Part shown: positions 9,738-21,402 of the stretch, in pieces
How positions within the stretch are numbered: position 1 is the first letter of the stretch
Layout of the letters: each line of letters starts with the position of its first letter
Source: Pyropia yezoensis
Taxonomy: Eukaryota; Rhodophyta; Bangiophyceae; Bangiales; Bangiaceae
Length of the DNA stretch: 64,000 nucleotides
Assembly: GCA_009829735.1 (NCBI GenBank)
Contig: CM020619.1
Location: forward strand, 6,810,375-6,874,374
Direction: 5' to 3'
Translations under genes and position numbers: made by a program
The notes under the pieces: generated by a model
The model's database searches: none
What the model was told of the DNA's origin: nothing
Seen by the model: only the letters and a program-made list of their open reading frames with translations

Positions 9738-10476
9738 ATGGGCGTCGCCGGCCTGTGGCAGCTGCTCTCCCCCGTCGGCCGCCGCGTCGACTCTGCCGAC
9801 GTGGGCGGCCAGCGGCTGGCGGTGGACGCGTCCATCTGGCTCACCCAGTTTGTCCGCGCCATGCGCGACGCGGACGGTGCCATGGTCCGCAACGCCCACC
9901 TCCTCGGCGTCCTCCGGCGGCTGACCAAGCTCCTCGCCCTCCACGCGCGGCCGGTGCTCGTCTTTGACGGCGGCACGCCCGCCCTCAAGCGAAAGACGCT
10001 CGCATCCCGCCGCGCGTCGCGCGCGCGGGCGGCTGCCAACCTGCGCCGCGTCGCCGAGCGGCTGCTGCTCGCGCAGCTGAAGGGGCGGGCGCTCAACGCC
10101 GCCTCTGCAGCGGCGGTGGTGCGGCGTGCCAAGGCGGGGAGGGGAGCGGGGGGGGGGGGGAAGGAACCTCTTGCCCTGCCCGCCGCGGCAGGCGGGGCGG
10201 CCACGTCGGCAACGGCCGCTGCCGGTGGTGGTAACGGGGAGGAGGAAGAGGAGGAGGAGGAAGCGGGAAGTAGGGGGGGGGGGGACCCAGAGGACCCACC
10301 GCGGGCGGCCGCCCTGCCGTCTGGACGGCCCCCCGCCCGCAACGGTGTTGCCGCCAATGGCGGCGACCCCACCCGTAACGACGCAGCGATCGCGGCGGCG
10401 CTGGCCGCGTCGCTCGACGCTGACGACGACGGTGGTGACGGCGACGGCGACGGCGGCAGCGGCGGCGGGGGTGGGA

Positions 10477-10508
<32 letters not shown>

Positions 10509-10736
10509 GGCGGCGGCGGGGAGGACGTGGACGCGTTTGATGCCCTCTCCGACCACCTCCTCCCCGACCGCGATGAGGACATTGACGCGGCGGCCCTGGC
10601 GGCCCTCCCCCCGTCGCTGCAGATTGAGGCGGTCCAGCGGCTGCGGCAGCGACGGCGAGCCGCCAACCGGGAGGCCCTGGTGGCTGCCATGACCGGGGGG
10701 GACAGCCGCGACGGAGACGCGGGTGGGGGCGGCGGC

Positions 10737-10767
<31 letters not shown>

Positions 10768-13700
10768 AGCAGGGCGGCGGCGGCACCGCCGACGGTCTCG
10801 TTGCCACCCCCGCCGCCGCCGTTGCCCCGACCGCCGGCGGGGACCGCTTTGGCCGCGGCCTCCGCGACCCGTCCGCGGCGGTGGCGGTGCTGCCAACGTC
10901 CGCGTCGGGCGCGGCGGGCGGGCGGGTGGACCCGGCGGCGTTTTCGCGTGCGCAGATTGCGGGCTACCTCGGCTCGGTGGCGCTCAACCGGCGCATCGCC
11001 GCCGCGCGGGCGGTCATCAATGACGCGGCGGGTGTGAGCCGCCGCATCGCGTCGGATGCGGGGCGGGAGTTTACGCTCGCCGCGACGCCCGCCGAGGACC
11101 CGCACCGCTTTCGGGTGGCCACGGGGGGCGGGGGGGGGTACCCCAGCGGCGGTTTTATCGCCGACGATGACGAGGAGGACACCGACGGCGGCGCTATGGA
11201 GAGGGTGGTGGAAGCGGCGGCTGCGCCGGGGGGGGGGGGTGGCCGGCGCGGCGGCCGCCCCGCCGGTCGGCCGCCGGCTGGCCCCGCCGCCCGCCGGCCG
11301 TCCATGGCGGCCGACGGGGGCCTCGGCTGGGCGTCCCGCGCGCTGGCCTCCCGCGCCGGCGCCAGCGACCCCGCCGCCGGTGCGGGGCGCTACGGCCCGC
11401 GTGGGCCCGCCATCACCCGGGGGGTGCTGGCGCTGCCGGGCGGGATGCGCGCGGCGGCGGTGGCGGCGGCGGCCGAGGACGGCGTCGTGGACGTGGACGC
11501 CTTGGGTGGTGGCGGCGGGTGGCCCAAGGTGGAGCCCAAGGTGGAAGAGGAGGAGGGGGCGGGGGAGGGCCAGAGTGACGACTCGGCCGACGATGTGGAG
11601 TGGGAGGAGGTGGCCGCCACCCCCGACGTGTCGGGACCAAACGGCACGGCGTCGACGGGGCATCCACCCGTGGGGCCCGCGCCGGCCGCCGCCGCTACCG
11701 CCACCGCCACCGCCCCCACCTCCGTTAGTGTGCTTCCCTCGGCGGTGGCAGCCGCCGCCGCCGCTGTCAACGACGAGGGCGGTGGGGATGATGACGGCGG
11801 GGACGAGGACCTGTGGGGTGACGAGCTGGTCTCCCTGTCCCCGCCGCCGCCTGCCCCGCCCGCAGACCGTGTGGGTGAGGCCACAGACGAGCCGCCGGTG
11901 GCGGTGGAGGCGGCGGCCGCCGACGCACCGCCGCCACTGGCCGACACGGACGACGCGCCGCCTGCCGAGGCGCCGGCCGCGGGCGGGGAGGGCGCCCCGC
12001 CAGCCGCACCACCACCACAACGCCCGCCGCCTCCCACCGCCGCAGCGGACGGCGCCGCGGCCGGGGCGCGCCGGCCGGGCACCGAGCCCCCCGCGGGCCT
12101 TGCCGACGACGGGGACAGCGACATTCAGCCCGTCGCACGCACGGCGCGCGCCCCCCCGCAACGGTCGGCGGCCGACGCGGCCGACGTCGAGGAGGTCCAG
12201 CCCGTCGGCCGCTCCCCGCGCGCCCCCCCCCCCTCGCCCGCGGCGCTAGCGCTGGTGGATGGGGAGCAAGTGGACGACATCCAGCCCGTCGTGCGCGTGC
12301 CGCCGCCGCGCCCCGTCCCCGCCGCCGCGCCCGCGGCGCTGGCGGTGGCCAACGTGGACGACGAGGACGAGATCCAGCCCGTCGTCCGTGCGCCGCCGCG
12401 TGCCGCCGCCCCCGCTGCCGCGCCCGCGGCGGGGGCGGCGGGCGCCAAGGCGGCGGCACCCCTCCCCCTGGTGGCGGCCGCCGCCGCCCCCCTCCGCCGC
12501 CGTGGCGCCGCCGCGGACGAAGAGTACGCGGCGTCACTGGCGGCCGCGCTGGCCGCGTCGGCTGCCGAGAACCCGGGGGGGGGTGGGGCGTCGCGCCCCA
12601 CGGGCGCTGGCGACCGCGCGGGTGGCATCGCCATTGACGTGGAGAACGACGCTGGCGAGTCGGGGGCCACCGCCGCCGCCGCCGCCGCCGCCGTTGCCAC
12701 CACCACCAAGGGCGCTGCCACCGCAGCGGAGGTCTCGGCCACGAAAGGGGGAGTGGCCGGGCGGGGGGAACCCGCGCCGGCACGGCCGGCCGCAGTCCTC
12801 AAGGACGACGACGACGCCTCACTGGACGCAGACGCCAGCCGTGACGCGACCGCGGCGGCGTCGGTCGCCTCGGATGATGACGACCGGGACGACGCGGCGG
12901 CGCTGCTGGCGCGCGCCGCCACCCTTGACGCGGCGGCGTCGACGGCCGGGGGCGCCTCCGCCGCCCCCCCCCCCCCCCCCGACGCGGCGGAGCTTGCCCG
13001 CCTCGGCGCCGACGCGGCCGCCGACGCGGCCGCCCTCTCCACCCGCCACCGCGCGCTGTCTGCGGCCACCGAGTCGGTCAGCGCCGAGATGACGCGGGAG
13101 GTGCAGCAGCTGGCCGCCCTGCTGGGCGTCCCGTACGTCACCGCGCCGATGGAGGCGGAAGCGCAGTGCGCGGCGCTGTGCACCGCCGGCCACGCCGACG
13201 CGGTCGTCACGGAGGATGCAGACGCCTTTCTGTTTGGGGCGCCCGTCGTGTACCGGCGGCTGTTTGCGGGGGGAGCCTTTGCCGAGGCGTACCGCGCAGA
13301 GGATATCGGCGCGGAGCTGGGGTGTGACCGTGCCAAGCTGGTGCTGCTGGCGCTCCTGCTGGGGAGTGACTATACCATGGGCGTGCACGGGGTGGGTACG
13401 TTTCGGTTGTGCCGTTGGGGCCGGGAGGGCAGGGGGCGCTTGGGGGGGGGGGGGGGGGGTGGGCGGGGGGGATGGCGTGGGCGTGGTGGGCGCGGTGATG
13501 AGATGCCGGCTGAGTGGGAACCGTGCCTAACGTGCGTGTGTCTGTTGCGTCCCACTGCGCTGTGTGCTCCCCCCTCTTGGATGCACTCCCGCCATACCAC
13601 TTTGCGGGCCGTGTGCCCCCGCTCGGCACACAGGCATTGTCAACGCGATGGAGATCCTCGACGCGTACCCCGACGAGGCGGCGCTGGCCGACTTTGCCGC

Positions 13701-14928
13701 CTGGGCTCGCACCGTCTCCCTGGCCGACGTGTCGGACGAGCCCCCCCCCCCCCCCCCCCCGCCGACGGACGGCGGCGCCCCCCTCTCCCCCGAGGCGGCG
13801 GCGGCGGCCAAGCGGGCGGCCTTTCGGTACAAGCACCGCCACATGAAGCGCAACTGGTCGGTCCCCCGCGCCTTCCCCGCCGCTCCCATCATTGACGCGT
13901 ACCTGACCCCCCACGTGGACGCTGCGCCCGGCGCCGACGGGCGGCTGGTGTGGGGCGAACCCGACGTGGACGGCCTGCGGGCGTTCTGTTGGGACAAGTT
14001 TGGGTGGGCGCCCGCCGCCGCCGACGCGGTGGTGGCCCCCGTGGTGGCCGCCGCCGCCGCCCGGCGGGCGGCGGGGGGGCAGACCCGCCTCGACGCCTAC
14101 TTTGTGCCCACCCGCTTTGCAAAGATCCGCTCCCGCCGGCTGGCCGCCGCGGTCGGCGGCCTGGCGGGCGCCGACGCTGCCGCGGCGGTGGTGGAGGACG
14201 CACCCGCTGCCGCCGCCGCTGCCGCCGGCGGCACCACGGGGACGGCGGCGGAGGGGGCGGCTGGCGGGGGGGGGGCGGGGGGAGACGCGGCAGGGGGGAC
14301 GCCCGGCCCGACCGGGCCGCCGCCCCGCAAGCGCCCGCGGCTCGACACCCCCGCGGAAGGGGGGACGGTCGCGGAGGTGCGGGCGGCGCTGCGGGCGAGG
14401 CGGCTGCCGACGGGGGGCAAAAAGGCGGCGCTGGTGGCACGCCTGCAGGCGGCGCTGCGGGAGGAGGAGGAGGAGGAGGAGGGGGAGGAGGAAGAGGAAG
14501 AGGCTTCTGCCTCAGAAGCGGCGGAAGAGGGGACTGACGCGGAGGACGTGAGAGAGGTGCAAGAGGCAGAGGGAGCAGGAGGGATGGAGGCGGAGGGGGC
14601 GGGCGGGAGTGACGCGGGCGGCGGCGGCGGCGTCAACGGCATCCCCGACGGGGCGGGTGGCGGACCGCCCCCGGGCGGGGACGGCGGCGGCCTCGCCGCC
14701 CACCGCCGGCGCCGCGGCCGGCGTGGCGGCGGGGGGGCCGCGGCGGCCGCCCGGGGGGCCCCCGCGGACGGCGGCGTCGTCAATGGGGAGGCACCGCCGA
14801 CCGTCGTGGGAGGCGTGGCGGCGGCGGCGGTGACAGCGGCAGCGGCGGCAGCGGCGGCGACAGGAGGCGCCGCCGCCCCCCCCGCTGCGGGCGTGACGAG
14901 GCGCCCGCGACGGTCGCGGCGGGCGTGA
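9738..14928 (+). CDS. XPG: XPG/RAD2 structure-specific endonuclease (ERCC5 homologue), one intron
   Basis: Two exons, 9738-13395 and 13634-14928, give 1650 aa. The ATG sits in GCCGCCATGG. XPG makes the 3' incision in nucleotide excision repair. The N domain starts MGVAGLWQLLSP; acidic metal ligands are D30 (AVDASIW) and D77 (VFDGGTPALK). The I domain (about 1116-1225) has EAEAQC, VTEDADAFLFG and GSDYTMGVHGVG, continuing across the intron into IVNAMEILDAYP. The C-terminal part has RNWSVPRAFP, a PIP-box-like QTRLDAYF near 1369 that could bind PCNA, and a SAP-like DNA-binding motif near 1463-1497 (VAEVRAALRARRLPTGGKKA). The long spacer has two UIM-like helices (near 220 and 935) and four [DE][IV]QPVxR repeats. 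Acidic C-terminal tail. Family assignment is firm. Confidence 0.93.
12117..12390 (+). repeat. Four [DE][IV]QPVxR motif repeats in the XPG spacer
   Basis: DIQPVARTARAPP, EVQPVGRSPRAPP, DIQPVVRVPPPRP and EIQPVVRAPPRA occur at residues near 795, 819, 848 and 878, each after an acidic stretch and followed by Pro/Ala-rich sequence. They look like a reiterated short linear motif, possibly a docking site, in the region that binds TFIIH in other XPG proteins. The partner is not known. Confidence 0.7.
13396..13633 (+). other. Intron of XPG (238 bp, GT-AG)
   Basis: The donor GTACGT at 13396 and the acceptor …CACACAG ending at 13633 join GVHGVG to IVNAMEILDAYP, restoring the conserved helix-hairpin-helix segment of XPG I domains. 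The splice falls after the first base of a Gly codon (phase 1). The intron carries a long G run. Confidence 0.88.
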
Positions 14929-15208
14929 CGGGCGGGCGGCCAACAAAACGACGCTGTCAGTATGGCGGGTGCAGCCACGCGAGCGCGCAATGGCGATGAA
15001 CCCCACGCACGGGTCGCCGCCCGCAAGGTGCGCACGCAGGCCCTTCCCCAACGTACCCCCCCCTCCATCTGTCACTGCCTACTCCCACCCGCTCCCCCCG
15101 ACTAACCACATCCCCCCCCCCCCCCTTGCCCCCCCGGCCCTCCCCCCCCCCCCTAGCCCCCTCCACCCTTCCCCCCCCCCCTTGCCGCCGTCTGCGCTGC
15201 CAAGGTGG
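14929..15208. other. Convergent 3' spacer between XPG and ORC1
   Basis: About 280 bp separating two stop codons of convergent genes. It is almost pure pyrimidine on the plus strand from about 15050 on, with many C runs. No terminator signal is recognised. Confidence 0.5.
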
Positions 15209-16025
15209 TCAGGCAGGAATCCCCCCCCCGCCCCCCCCCCCCGGTGCCTCCACCAGCACCCCCCCCCCCGCCAGCCGCCACGCGCGCTCCACATCATCCA
15301 CGCTGACGAGCAGCCCCACCCACCCCCCCCCCACCGGCCGTCGCCGCCCTCCACACCCACCACCCGCGACGCGCGCAGGCGGGCCACCGCCGCCGCCACG
15401 TCGTAGGCGCCCGGGGGGGCGGCGGCCCCCCAGCCGCCGCCCCCACCCCCACCCCCACCCCCGTCGACGGCGGCGCGGGAGGCGCGGGCGTGGAGTGCCG
15501 CGACGGCGGCGGGGAGGTCCCGGGCGGCCATGGCCGGCAGCCCCGACGCGCGGAGGCGCCCCGCCACCGCCGCGGCGGCAAGGAGCTCGGCGGGCGCCAG
15601 CGCCGCCAGGCTCGCCTCGGTCGTGGACGCGGCGGTCAGGTCCTTGGCCGCCCGCTGCACGTGCGCAACCGTGACGGTGATGGGGGCGGTGCCGGCGCCG
15701 CCAGTGCCGGCGCCGGGGGTGGTGGGGGGGACGGCAGCGGCGGCGGCGGCGGCGGCGGCGGTGGCGCTGGCGGCGGCGGCGGCAGCGGCGGCGGCGTCGC
15801 CCTCCACCAGCACCGCCTCCCCCCCTGCCCCCCCCGACGGCGGCGGCGGGGTGGGCGCCTCGTACACGGCGGCCGCCACGTCGGCGGCGGCCAAAATCGC
15901 TGTCGACTCGACCGCCACGTCCACCGCCCGCCGCGCAATCGCCAGCACCCGCCGCACGTCGCCCGAGACGGTCGCCACCTTGCGGGCGGCCATCTCCACC
16001 GCCGCCGGCACCCACACCACCGGCG

Positions 16026-16059
<34 letters not shown>

Positions 16060-18220
16060 AGAGCCGGCCGCCGCCGCCCCCCCCCCCGCCGCCCCCCCTT
16101 CCCCCGCCGGCGGCCGCGGGGGCCCCCCCCGGAGGGCCGACACGTCTGGCAGCGCCGCGCGGAGGATGGTGGTCAGCTGGGCGCTGGTGTAGGGCATGTA
16201 GATGAGCCGCCCGACGCCGAGGCGCGACGCGAGGCGGGGCAGCAGCAGCCGCTCGGGCAGGTCCATCGTGTTGCTAATGCCAATGACCGCCAGCGCCGAC
16301 GCGGACCGGGTGGGCCACTCGAGGAGGTCAAACAGCACCCGCGGGCGGCGGGTGACGAGTGCGTCCATCTCGTCAATGACCAGGATGGTCACCGTCGGAT
16401 CGTCCCGGTCGGCGCGGGACGCCCGGCCGGCCGCCCCAGCCGCCCCGCCCCCGCCGGCGGCCTTTTTCTTCTTCCTCCCCCCCGACGCTGCCGCGGCGCC
16501 GGCGGTGCCGCGGCCGGCGCCCCCCCCCCCACGGGGCCAGCGGGTGTGGAGGAGGGCGGCGGCGCGCCCCGGCGGGGTGCCCGCCACCCCACTCACCGCC
16601 TCGTAGAGCGCCGAGTAGGCGGCGGCCGGGTCGGGGAGTGCCATGCCATTCACCTCCACCACCCGCAGCGGCCGCGCGGGCGGCGCCGCGGGCGCCTGCA
16701 CCGCCTCGGCCAGCACCGCCCGGACGGTGGCGGTCTTGCCCGTCCCCGGCACGCCGGAAATGTACAGGCTCCGCCCCGCGGGGACGGGGGCGGTGGCGGC
16801 GGCGACAAAGTCCCGGAGCTCGTCCATCTCGGCCTCGCGGCAGGGCAGGGCGCCGGGGGAGGGGGCGCCCGCCCCCGCGGGCGCCGTCACCCCAACGTCC
16901 CCGTCGTACATGGGCGGGGGGGGGGGGGGGGGCCGGGGCGCGCGCCGCCGGGAGGGCGTCGTGGGGGGGGGGGGGGGGGGGGCGCCGGGTGGACCCCGCG
17001 CCGCCGCCGCCGCGGCGGCGCGGGGTGGCGGCGGCGGCGGCACGGCGGGCGCGGCCGCGGCCGCGGCGGGCGGGCCCGCCGTCGTCCCCGTCCGTGTCGT
17101 CGGCCGAGTCATCGTCGTCGGCTATCTCGACGGCCGGGTCGTCCGACGCGTCGGACGCGTCCACCACCCGCTGCCGCTTCCTCCGCGACCGCCCCCCCCC
17201 CGCGGCGGGGGCGCGCCGGGACGCCCGCGACCGCGGCGCCGACAGGGGGTGGCCATCGTCCTCGTCACTGCTGCCGTCGTCGGCGGCTGCGGCGGCCGCC
17301 GCCGCGGCGCGGCCGCCCCCGCGTCGCCGGTGGCGGGTCGTCAGCGCCTCGCCCTCGGAAGAGGAGGACGCCTCCCCGGCGCGCCGCCCCCCCCCCCGCG
17401 GACGCGCGCCGCGGCCGCCCTCCTCCTCGTCATCGTCGTCGTCCAAGCCGGCAGTCGGGTCGTTGAGGGTGGACGGTGTGCACCGGTGGGTGGCCTGGTC
17501 GTAAAAGTAGCGCACGTAGTAGTGGGTGCTGGCGGTGGCGTAGTTGTCGCCCACGAGGGAGCCAGCCGAGTCGACGCCGCTGCCGTCGCCCCCCCCCTCG
17601 TCGCTGGCACCCCCCGCCCCCGCCGCCGCCGCGGCCGCCGCCCGGAGGCCGGTGGTGGCCCCCCCCATCCCCCCCGGCTGGCGGCGGCGGCAGTAGACGG
17701 CGTAGGAGGAGACGGTGGCCTTGCCGACGAGCGAGTCCGCGTCCTGGTCGGGGTCCACGTGGTCGCTCTCGTACAGCTCGTCCTCCCCCGCCGGCACGGG
17801 GGGGGCACCCTCCATGTCCTCGGGCCGGTACAGCCACCGCACGTCGAGCGCCACGCCGCTGCCGGCGGCGGTGGTGGAGTCGTGAATGGCCAGCACCACC
17901 CCCACGTACGGCCGCCGCTCATTGTCCGACGGCCGCAGCAGCGCCACGTCTCCGACGCGCACCTCGTACGCCGTCGGGCCGCCGTCGCCGTCGCCGTCGC
18001 CACCGCCGTTGCCGTTGCGGTCACCGGCGCCACGGGCGCCGCGGCGGGCGAGAGTACCCCGGACGGCCGTGTAGTGGCGAAGGCCACGGCCCCGGTCACC
18101 GCGGGGCGGGCGGCACGGCGACAGCGGCACCCACCGCACGTCCTGGGCAAAGGGGAAGTGGAAGGGGCCCTTATGGATGCGCCCCGGGGTGGGAGGGGGG
18201 GGGGGGCGCCCTTTGCCCAT
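15209..18220 (-). CDS. ORC1: Origin recognition complex subunit 1 (BAH + AAA+ ATPase), frame broken at homopolymers
   Basis: ORC1 binds replication origins and, with CDC6, loads MCM helicases. From the ATG at 18220 (MGKGRPPPPP) the first frame encodes a BAH domain (VRVGDVALLRPSDNERRPYV, LDVRWLYRPEDMEG, DELYESDHVD) and an acidic/basic linker. The frame then changes; the second frame gives the AAA+ module: Walker A GVPGTGKT, EVNGMALPDP, Walker B LVIDEMDAL, sensor-1 GISNTMDLPERLLLPRLASR. A second frame change before the end gives LLVSVDDVERAWRLAGG, the expected last helix of the winged-helix domain, with a stop at 15209. The shifts coincide with C/G runs at 16963-16982 or 16916-16932 and at 15323-15332. 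Sequencing or assembly length errors are the simplest cause; small introns or real frameshifts are alternatives. Identity is firm, exact structure is not. Confidence 0.87.
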
Positions 18221-18702
18221 GATGAGAGGTTGGTGGCGGCGGGAACGGGGAAGAAGAGGATGGGGGGGGGGGGAGTAGACACAGGGAGGGGGGAAAGGGG
18301 AAGGAGAACGGTAGGGGGAGAAGGGGGGGCGGAGGTAAGGCCGGTGACGTTGAGAGAAGGGGAGAAGAATCCGTGCGGGGAGAGAGAGGCGGGGGGTGAC
18401 AGCTGCGTCCCGTCGGCGCCCCAAGGGCGCGTGTGGCGGGAGGCAGGAAGGCCTTCCTGTTGCCCCACCACAAGGGGGGGCAACGAGTCGATGGTCGCCA
18501 ATCGAAAGCACGAGGCGTGGGCTGCCGCCAAAGTGGTGGTGGATCAAGAATCTTGATCCACCACCATAATTCAATGAATATCCCTTCTCTGGGGAAACAG
18601 TCCCCCAGGTGAGCCGGATATCAATATGGCGCTGGATCATCAATGAAGTACTTTCATAACCAAACGATTATTAAGGCGCTAGTGTCTATTCTACCAGAAA
18701 AG
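18221..18702. other. ORC1 upstream region, changing to AT-rich DNA
   Basis: From 18221 to about 18530 the DNA is G-rich (probable ORC1 5' leader and promoter). After about 18530 composition drops abruptly toward AT, starting at a perfect palindrome. No ORF is supported. Confidence 0.4.
18534..18566. repeat. Perfect 16-nt-arm palindrome
   Basis: TGGTGGTGGATCAAGA, one unpaired A at 18550, then its exact reverse complement. It sits exactly where GC-rich flanking DNA turns AT-rich, so it may mark the edge of an inserted sequence. Confidence 0.85.
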
Positions 18703-19005
18703 AGGATTAATTAATCCGGTCCTGAAGATTGTTTAATCTTCAGTGAAACATGCGTTTCTGACCCAGTGGAGGCCCGACGAATGGCCCCAATCCATGGTGA
18801 TCCTGGTCGTTGATTGGGTGTCGCTGTCGGAGCGGCCCCACGAAGCGCTTTAGGCCGCTCACAGCTGCGTCGTGCATCCCACGTGTTAACAAAATGCGCT
18901 GATTCCAAAGCTGTTTTCAGAATGAGCAGGCGATCTCGGGAAACATCCAAAAAAGAACGTCCCAAATCGGATTAATCAATGCGAAAAGGATTAATTAATC
19001 CGGTC
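18703..19005. mobile_element. 303-bp AT-rich segment bounded by identical 19-bp repeats (possible small non-autonomous element)
   Basis: The same 19 bp (AGGATTAATTAATCCGGTC) occurs at 18703-18721 and 18987-19005. Its core GGATTAATTAATCC is itself a palindrome, so the ends read as both direct and inverted repeats. Just inside the left copy is a hairpin, CTGAAGATT-loop-AATCTTCAG. No coding capacity. A MITE-like or solo-repeat element is an inference. Confidence 0.45.
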
Positions 19006-19144
19006 AGTAGAATTGACACTAGCACATCATGCTGTGCAATATACTGTATCTACTGTGCACCCCTCTCCACCCTTGTCTCCCACCTCCGCCGTTCCCCATC
19101 GCCGTGGTCACGCTCCGTCGTCCCCCCCCCCTCCTTGGCGCACC

Positions 19145-20188
19145 ATGCCGCCCCAACCGCCCGCCCCACTGCTGCCTGCCCTTGCGGTCTTGACGGCCCT
19201 GACGGCAGCGGCGGTGGCGCCGCCGGCCGCCCCCGCCCGCCCCTCCGCGGCGCTCTCCTGGCCGTGGCCGTTTGGGGCGCGCGGCGGCGGCGGCGCTGCC
19301 GCCGCGGCGCCCCCCCCCCCCCCGGGCACGCTGGTGCTGTGGGGGGGCGGCGGCGGCCCGCGGGCGACGGGGTCCTCCAAGTCCCCCCCCGTCGCCCCCG
19401 CCTTCCTCCCCCCCGTCGCCATCGTCGCCGCGGCGGTCGCCGACACCACCGCCGCCGCCGTGGACCGCGGCGGCACCCTCCACGTGTGGCGCACCGCCGA
19501 CAGCGGGCGGGCGGGCGTGCGGCGGGGGGCGGCCGCCGTGGGGGGGCTGGGTGGGGTCGTCGACGTGGCCGTCCGCTGGGCCGACGGCGCCGTCTTTGCC
19601 GTCACCCGCGACGGGGGGGTGTACCGGGTGCCGCCGCCGACGCCGCGGGGGGGGGGGGGGGGGGTGGACGACACGGCGGGCGGGTGGGGCGGTGGTGGCA
19701 AGGGTGGGGCGGCCACCGCCACCGCCGCCACTGCCACCGCCACTACTACCGCCGCCGCCACCGCCGCCGCAGGGGCGTTCCCCCTCCTCCGGCCAGAGCG
19801 GCTCGGCGGCGCCGCGGCGGCCACCCCCGTTGTGGCGGTGGACTGTGGGGAGCGCCACTGCGTGGCGGTCACGGCGTTTGGGGGCCTCCTCGGCTGGGGG
19901 GGACGACACCGCCGGGGCGCTCAGCGGCCACCGGCGGCGGCGGCGGCCGGTGACGGCGGCGGGGGCGGTGGTGGCGGCGGCGGCCCCGCCGGCGGGGGAG
20001 GTGACCGTCCCCGACGGGGCGCCGGTGGGGCTGGCGCCCCCGCCGGCGGCGGGGCGGGTGGTCGCCGCGTCGGCGGGGGGGGGGCACACCCTGGCGGCGC
20101 ACGCCGACGGGGGGGTGTCGGCGGCGGGCTGGGATGACTGGGGGCAGCTGGGCGTCACCGCCACCCCGTGGGCACCGTCGCCGCCGCC
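19145..20188 (+). CDS. RCC1-repeat protein, 5' part, frameshifted and cut by an assembly gap
   Basis: The ATG at 19145 begins MPPQPPAPLLPALAVL, a hydrophobic, signal- or transit-like N-terminus. RCC1-type beta-propeller blades follow: GTLVLWGGGG, TTAAAVDRGGTLHVWRTAD, GAVFAVTRDGGVYRVPPP, VVAVDCGERHCVAVTAFGG. At the G7 run 19896-19902 the frame changes; the next frame continues in register with DDTAGALS and then AASAGGGHTLAAHADGG and GWDDWGQLGVT, a clear blade. One extra G would explain this. The gene runs into the N gap at 20189 and its 3' part is not on the far side, which is retroelement. RCC1 propellers serve as exchange factors or organellar proteins (RCC1L type); which applies here is not decided by the sequence. 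Confidence 0.65.
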
Positions 20189-20547
20189 NNNNNNNNNNNN
20201 NNNNNNNNNNNNNNNNNNNNNNNNNNNNNNNNNNNNNNNNNNNNNNNNNNNNNNNNNNNNNNNNNNNNNNNNNNNNNNNNNNNNNNNNNNNNNNNNNNNN
20301 NNNNNNNNNNNNNNNNNNNNNNNNNNNNNNNNNNNNNNNNNNNNNNNNNNNNNNNNNNNNNNNNNNNNNNNNNNNNNNNNNNNNNNNNNNNNNNNNNNNN
20401 NNNNNNNNNNNNNNNNNNNNNNNNNNNNNNNNNNNNNNNNNNNNNNNNNNNNNNNNNNNNNNNNNNNNNNNNNNNNNNNNNNNNNNNNNNNNNNNNNNNN
20501 NNNNNNNNNNNNNNNNNNNNNNNNNNNNNNNNNNNNNNNNNNNNNNN
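20189..20547. other. Assembly gap (359 N)
   Basis: Unsequenced. Left of it is the middle of the RCC1-type gene, right of it the middle of a retroelement integrase, so both the gene's 3' end and the rest of the element must be missing or the gap is mis-sized. Confidence 0.99.
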
Positions 20548-21346
20548 CCCAGATGCGGAGGTACAGGCTCCAGGCAGCGTCGGCCGTCTCACCGTCGCGC
20601 ATAAAGGCACCTGCGTTAAAGCCCGTGTCCTTGTCCACCACATGGAGAACCGGCTCACTCTCCAGCCACATGAGGTCGACCAGGACGGTCCTGTCGAACA
20701 CGATGTCCTCCGCGGGCAGCGCTACGCGGAAGCGGGTCGGCTCCTTGGCCAGCCGTTGACACGTGTCACAGGTTGCGGTCACCTCCTCCAGCCGGCTTAG
20801 GGTCTCCTTGTTGGCGTGTGGGTCGTTGTCCTGCCGCAACACAGCGAACAAACGCTCAGGTGCTGGGTGAAAAAAGTGGCGATGGAGTCGCTCCGCCTCC
20901 ACCATGGTGTACAGGGTGTCACGACTCCACTCGAGGAAAACATGCCCGTACTTGCGCGTCACGGGGACCGACAACTTGTAGGCGACGCATAACAGCTCAT
21001 TGGTCGCGGTGTTGACGTACATCTGGTTCGCGTCCAGGGCATCGAGGCCAAACAGGAACGGTACGCTGACGTCGACCACGTCCACGTCCATAGGTAAAAA
21101 TTGGTCACCAGCCAGCGGCACACGGATTGACAACACACCCAGACTGGGGTAGTCCAAGCCACGGAACCGGAAGGCGGCGTTCTTGGGCTCCGCCAGGTGC
21201 AGCTCCTTGCCAGCAAAGTGCGCGAAGGCGGCTGCCTGCCGGCGGCCAATAACGGTCCGCTCCGCCCCGGTGTCCAGGCATGCGCCAAGAAACACGTTCG
21301 TATCAGCGGCGGCAGCTAGCAGGCACTCTGACACGTTGGCCTCCAC
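20548..21346 (-). CDS. Retroelement Pol, protease and integrase N-terminus (partial)
   Basis: About 266 aa visible; it runs into the N gap. The aspartic protease motif is LDTGAERTVIG. After about 130 residues an HHCC-type zinc site (LHRHFFHPAPERLF…ATCDTCQRLAK) leads into an integrase-like start, VLVDLMWLESEPVLHVVDKD, where the Asp of VDLMW would be the first of the DDE triad. There is no ATG at the beginning: the frame stays open upstream and overlaps the end of gag in the -1 frame, so expression by frameshifting or as a Gag-Pol fusion is likely. A pyrimidine tract followed by CAG just upstream could also be a splice acceptor. Sequence relation to classic copia integrases looks distant. Confidence 0.65.
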
Positions 21347-21402
21347 GTCGGCGCGGGGCGGCCGGCCCGGACGGCGTCTGCAAATGGAGGAAAGGCGACG
21401 AG

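Noticed and set aside
16638-18556. Long plus-strand ORFs opposite ORC1
   Set aside because: Antisense shadows of the BAH and AAA+ coding region.
20548-21346. Assigning the minus-strand element to Ty3/gypsy because of its integrase wording
   Set aside because: There is no RT between protease and integrase, so the gene order is Ty1/copia-like; final class needs the missing RT.
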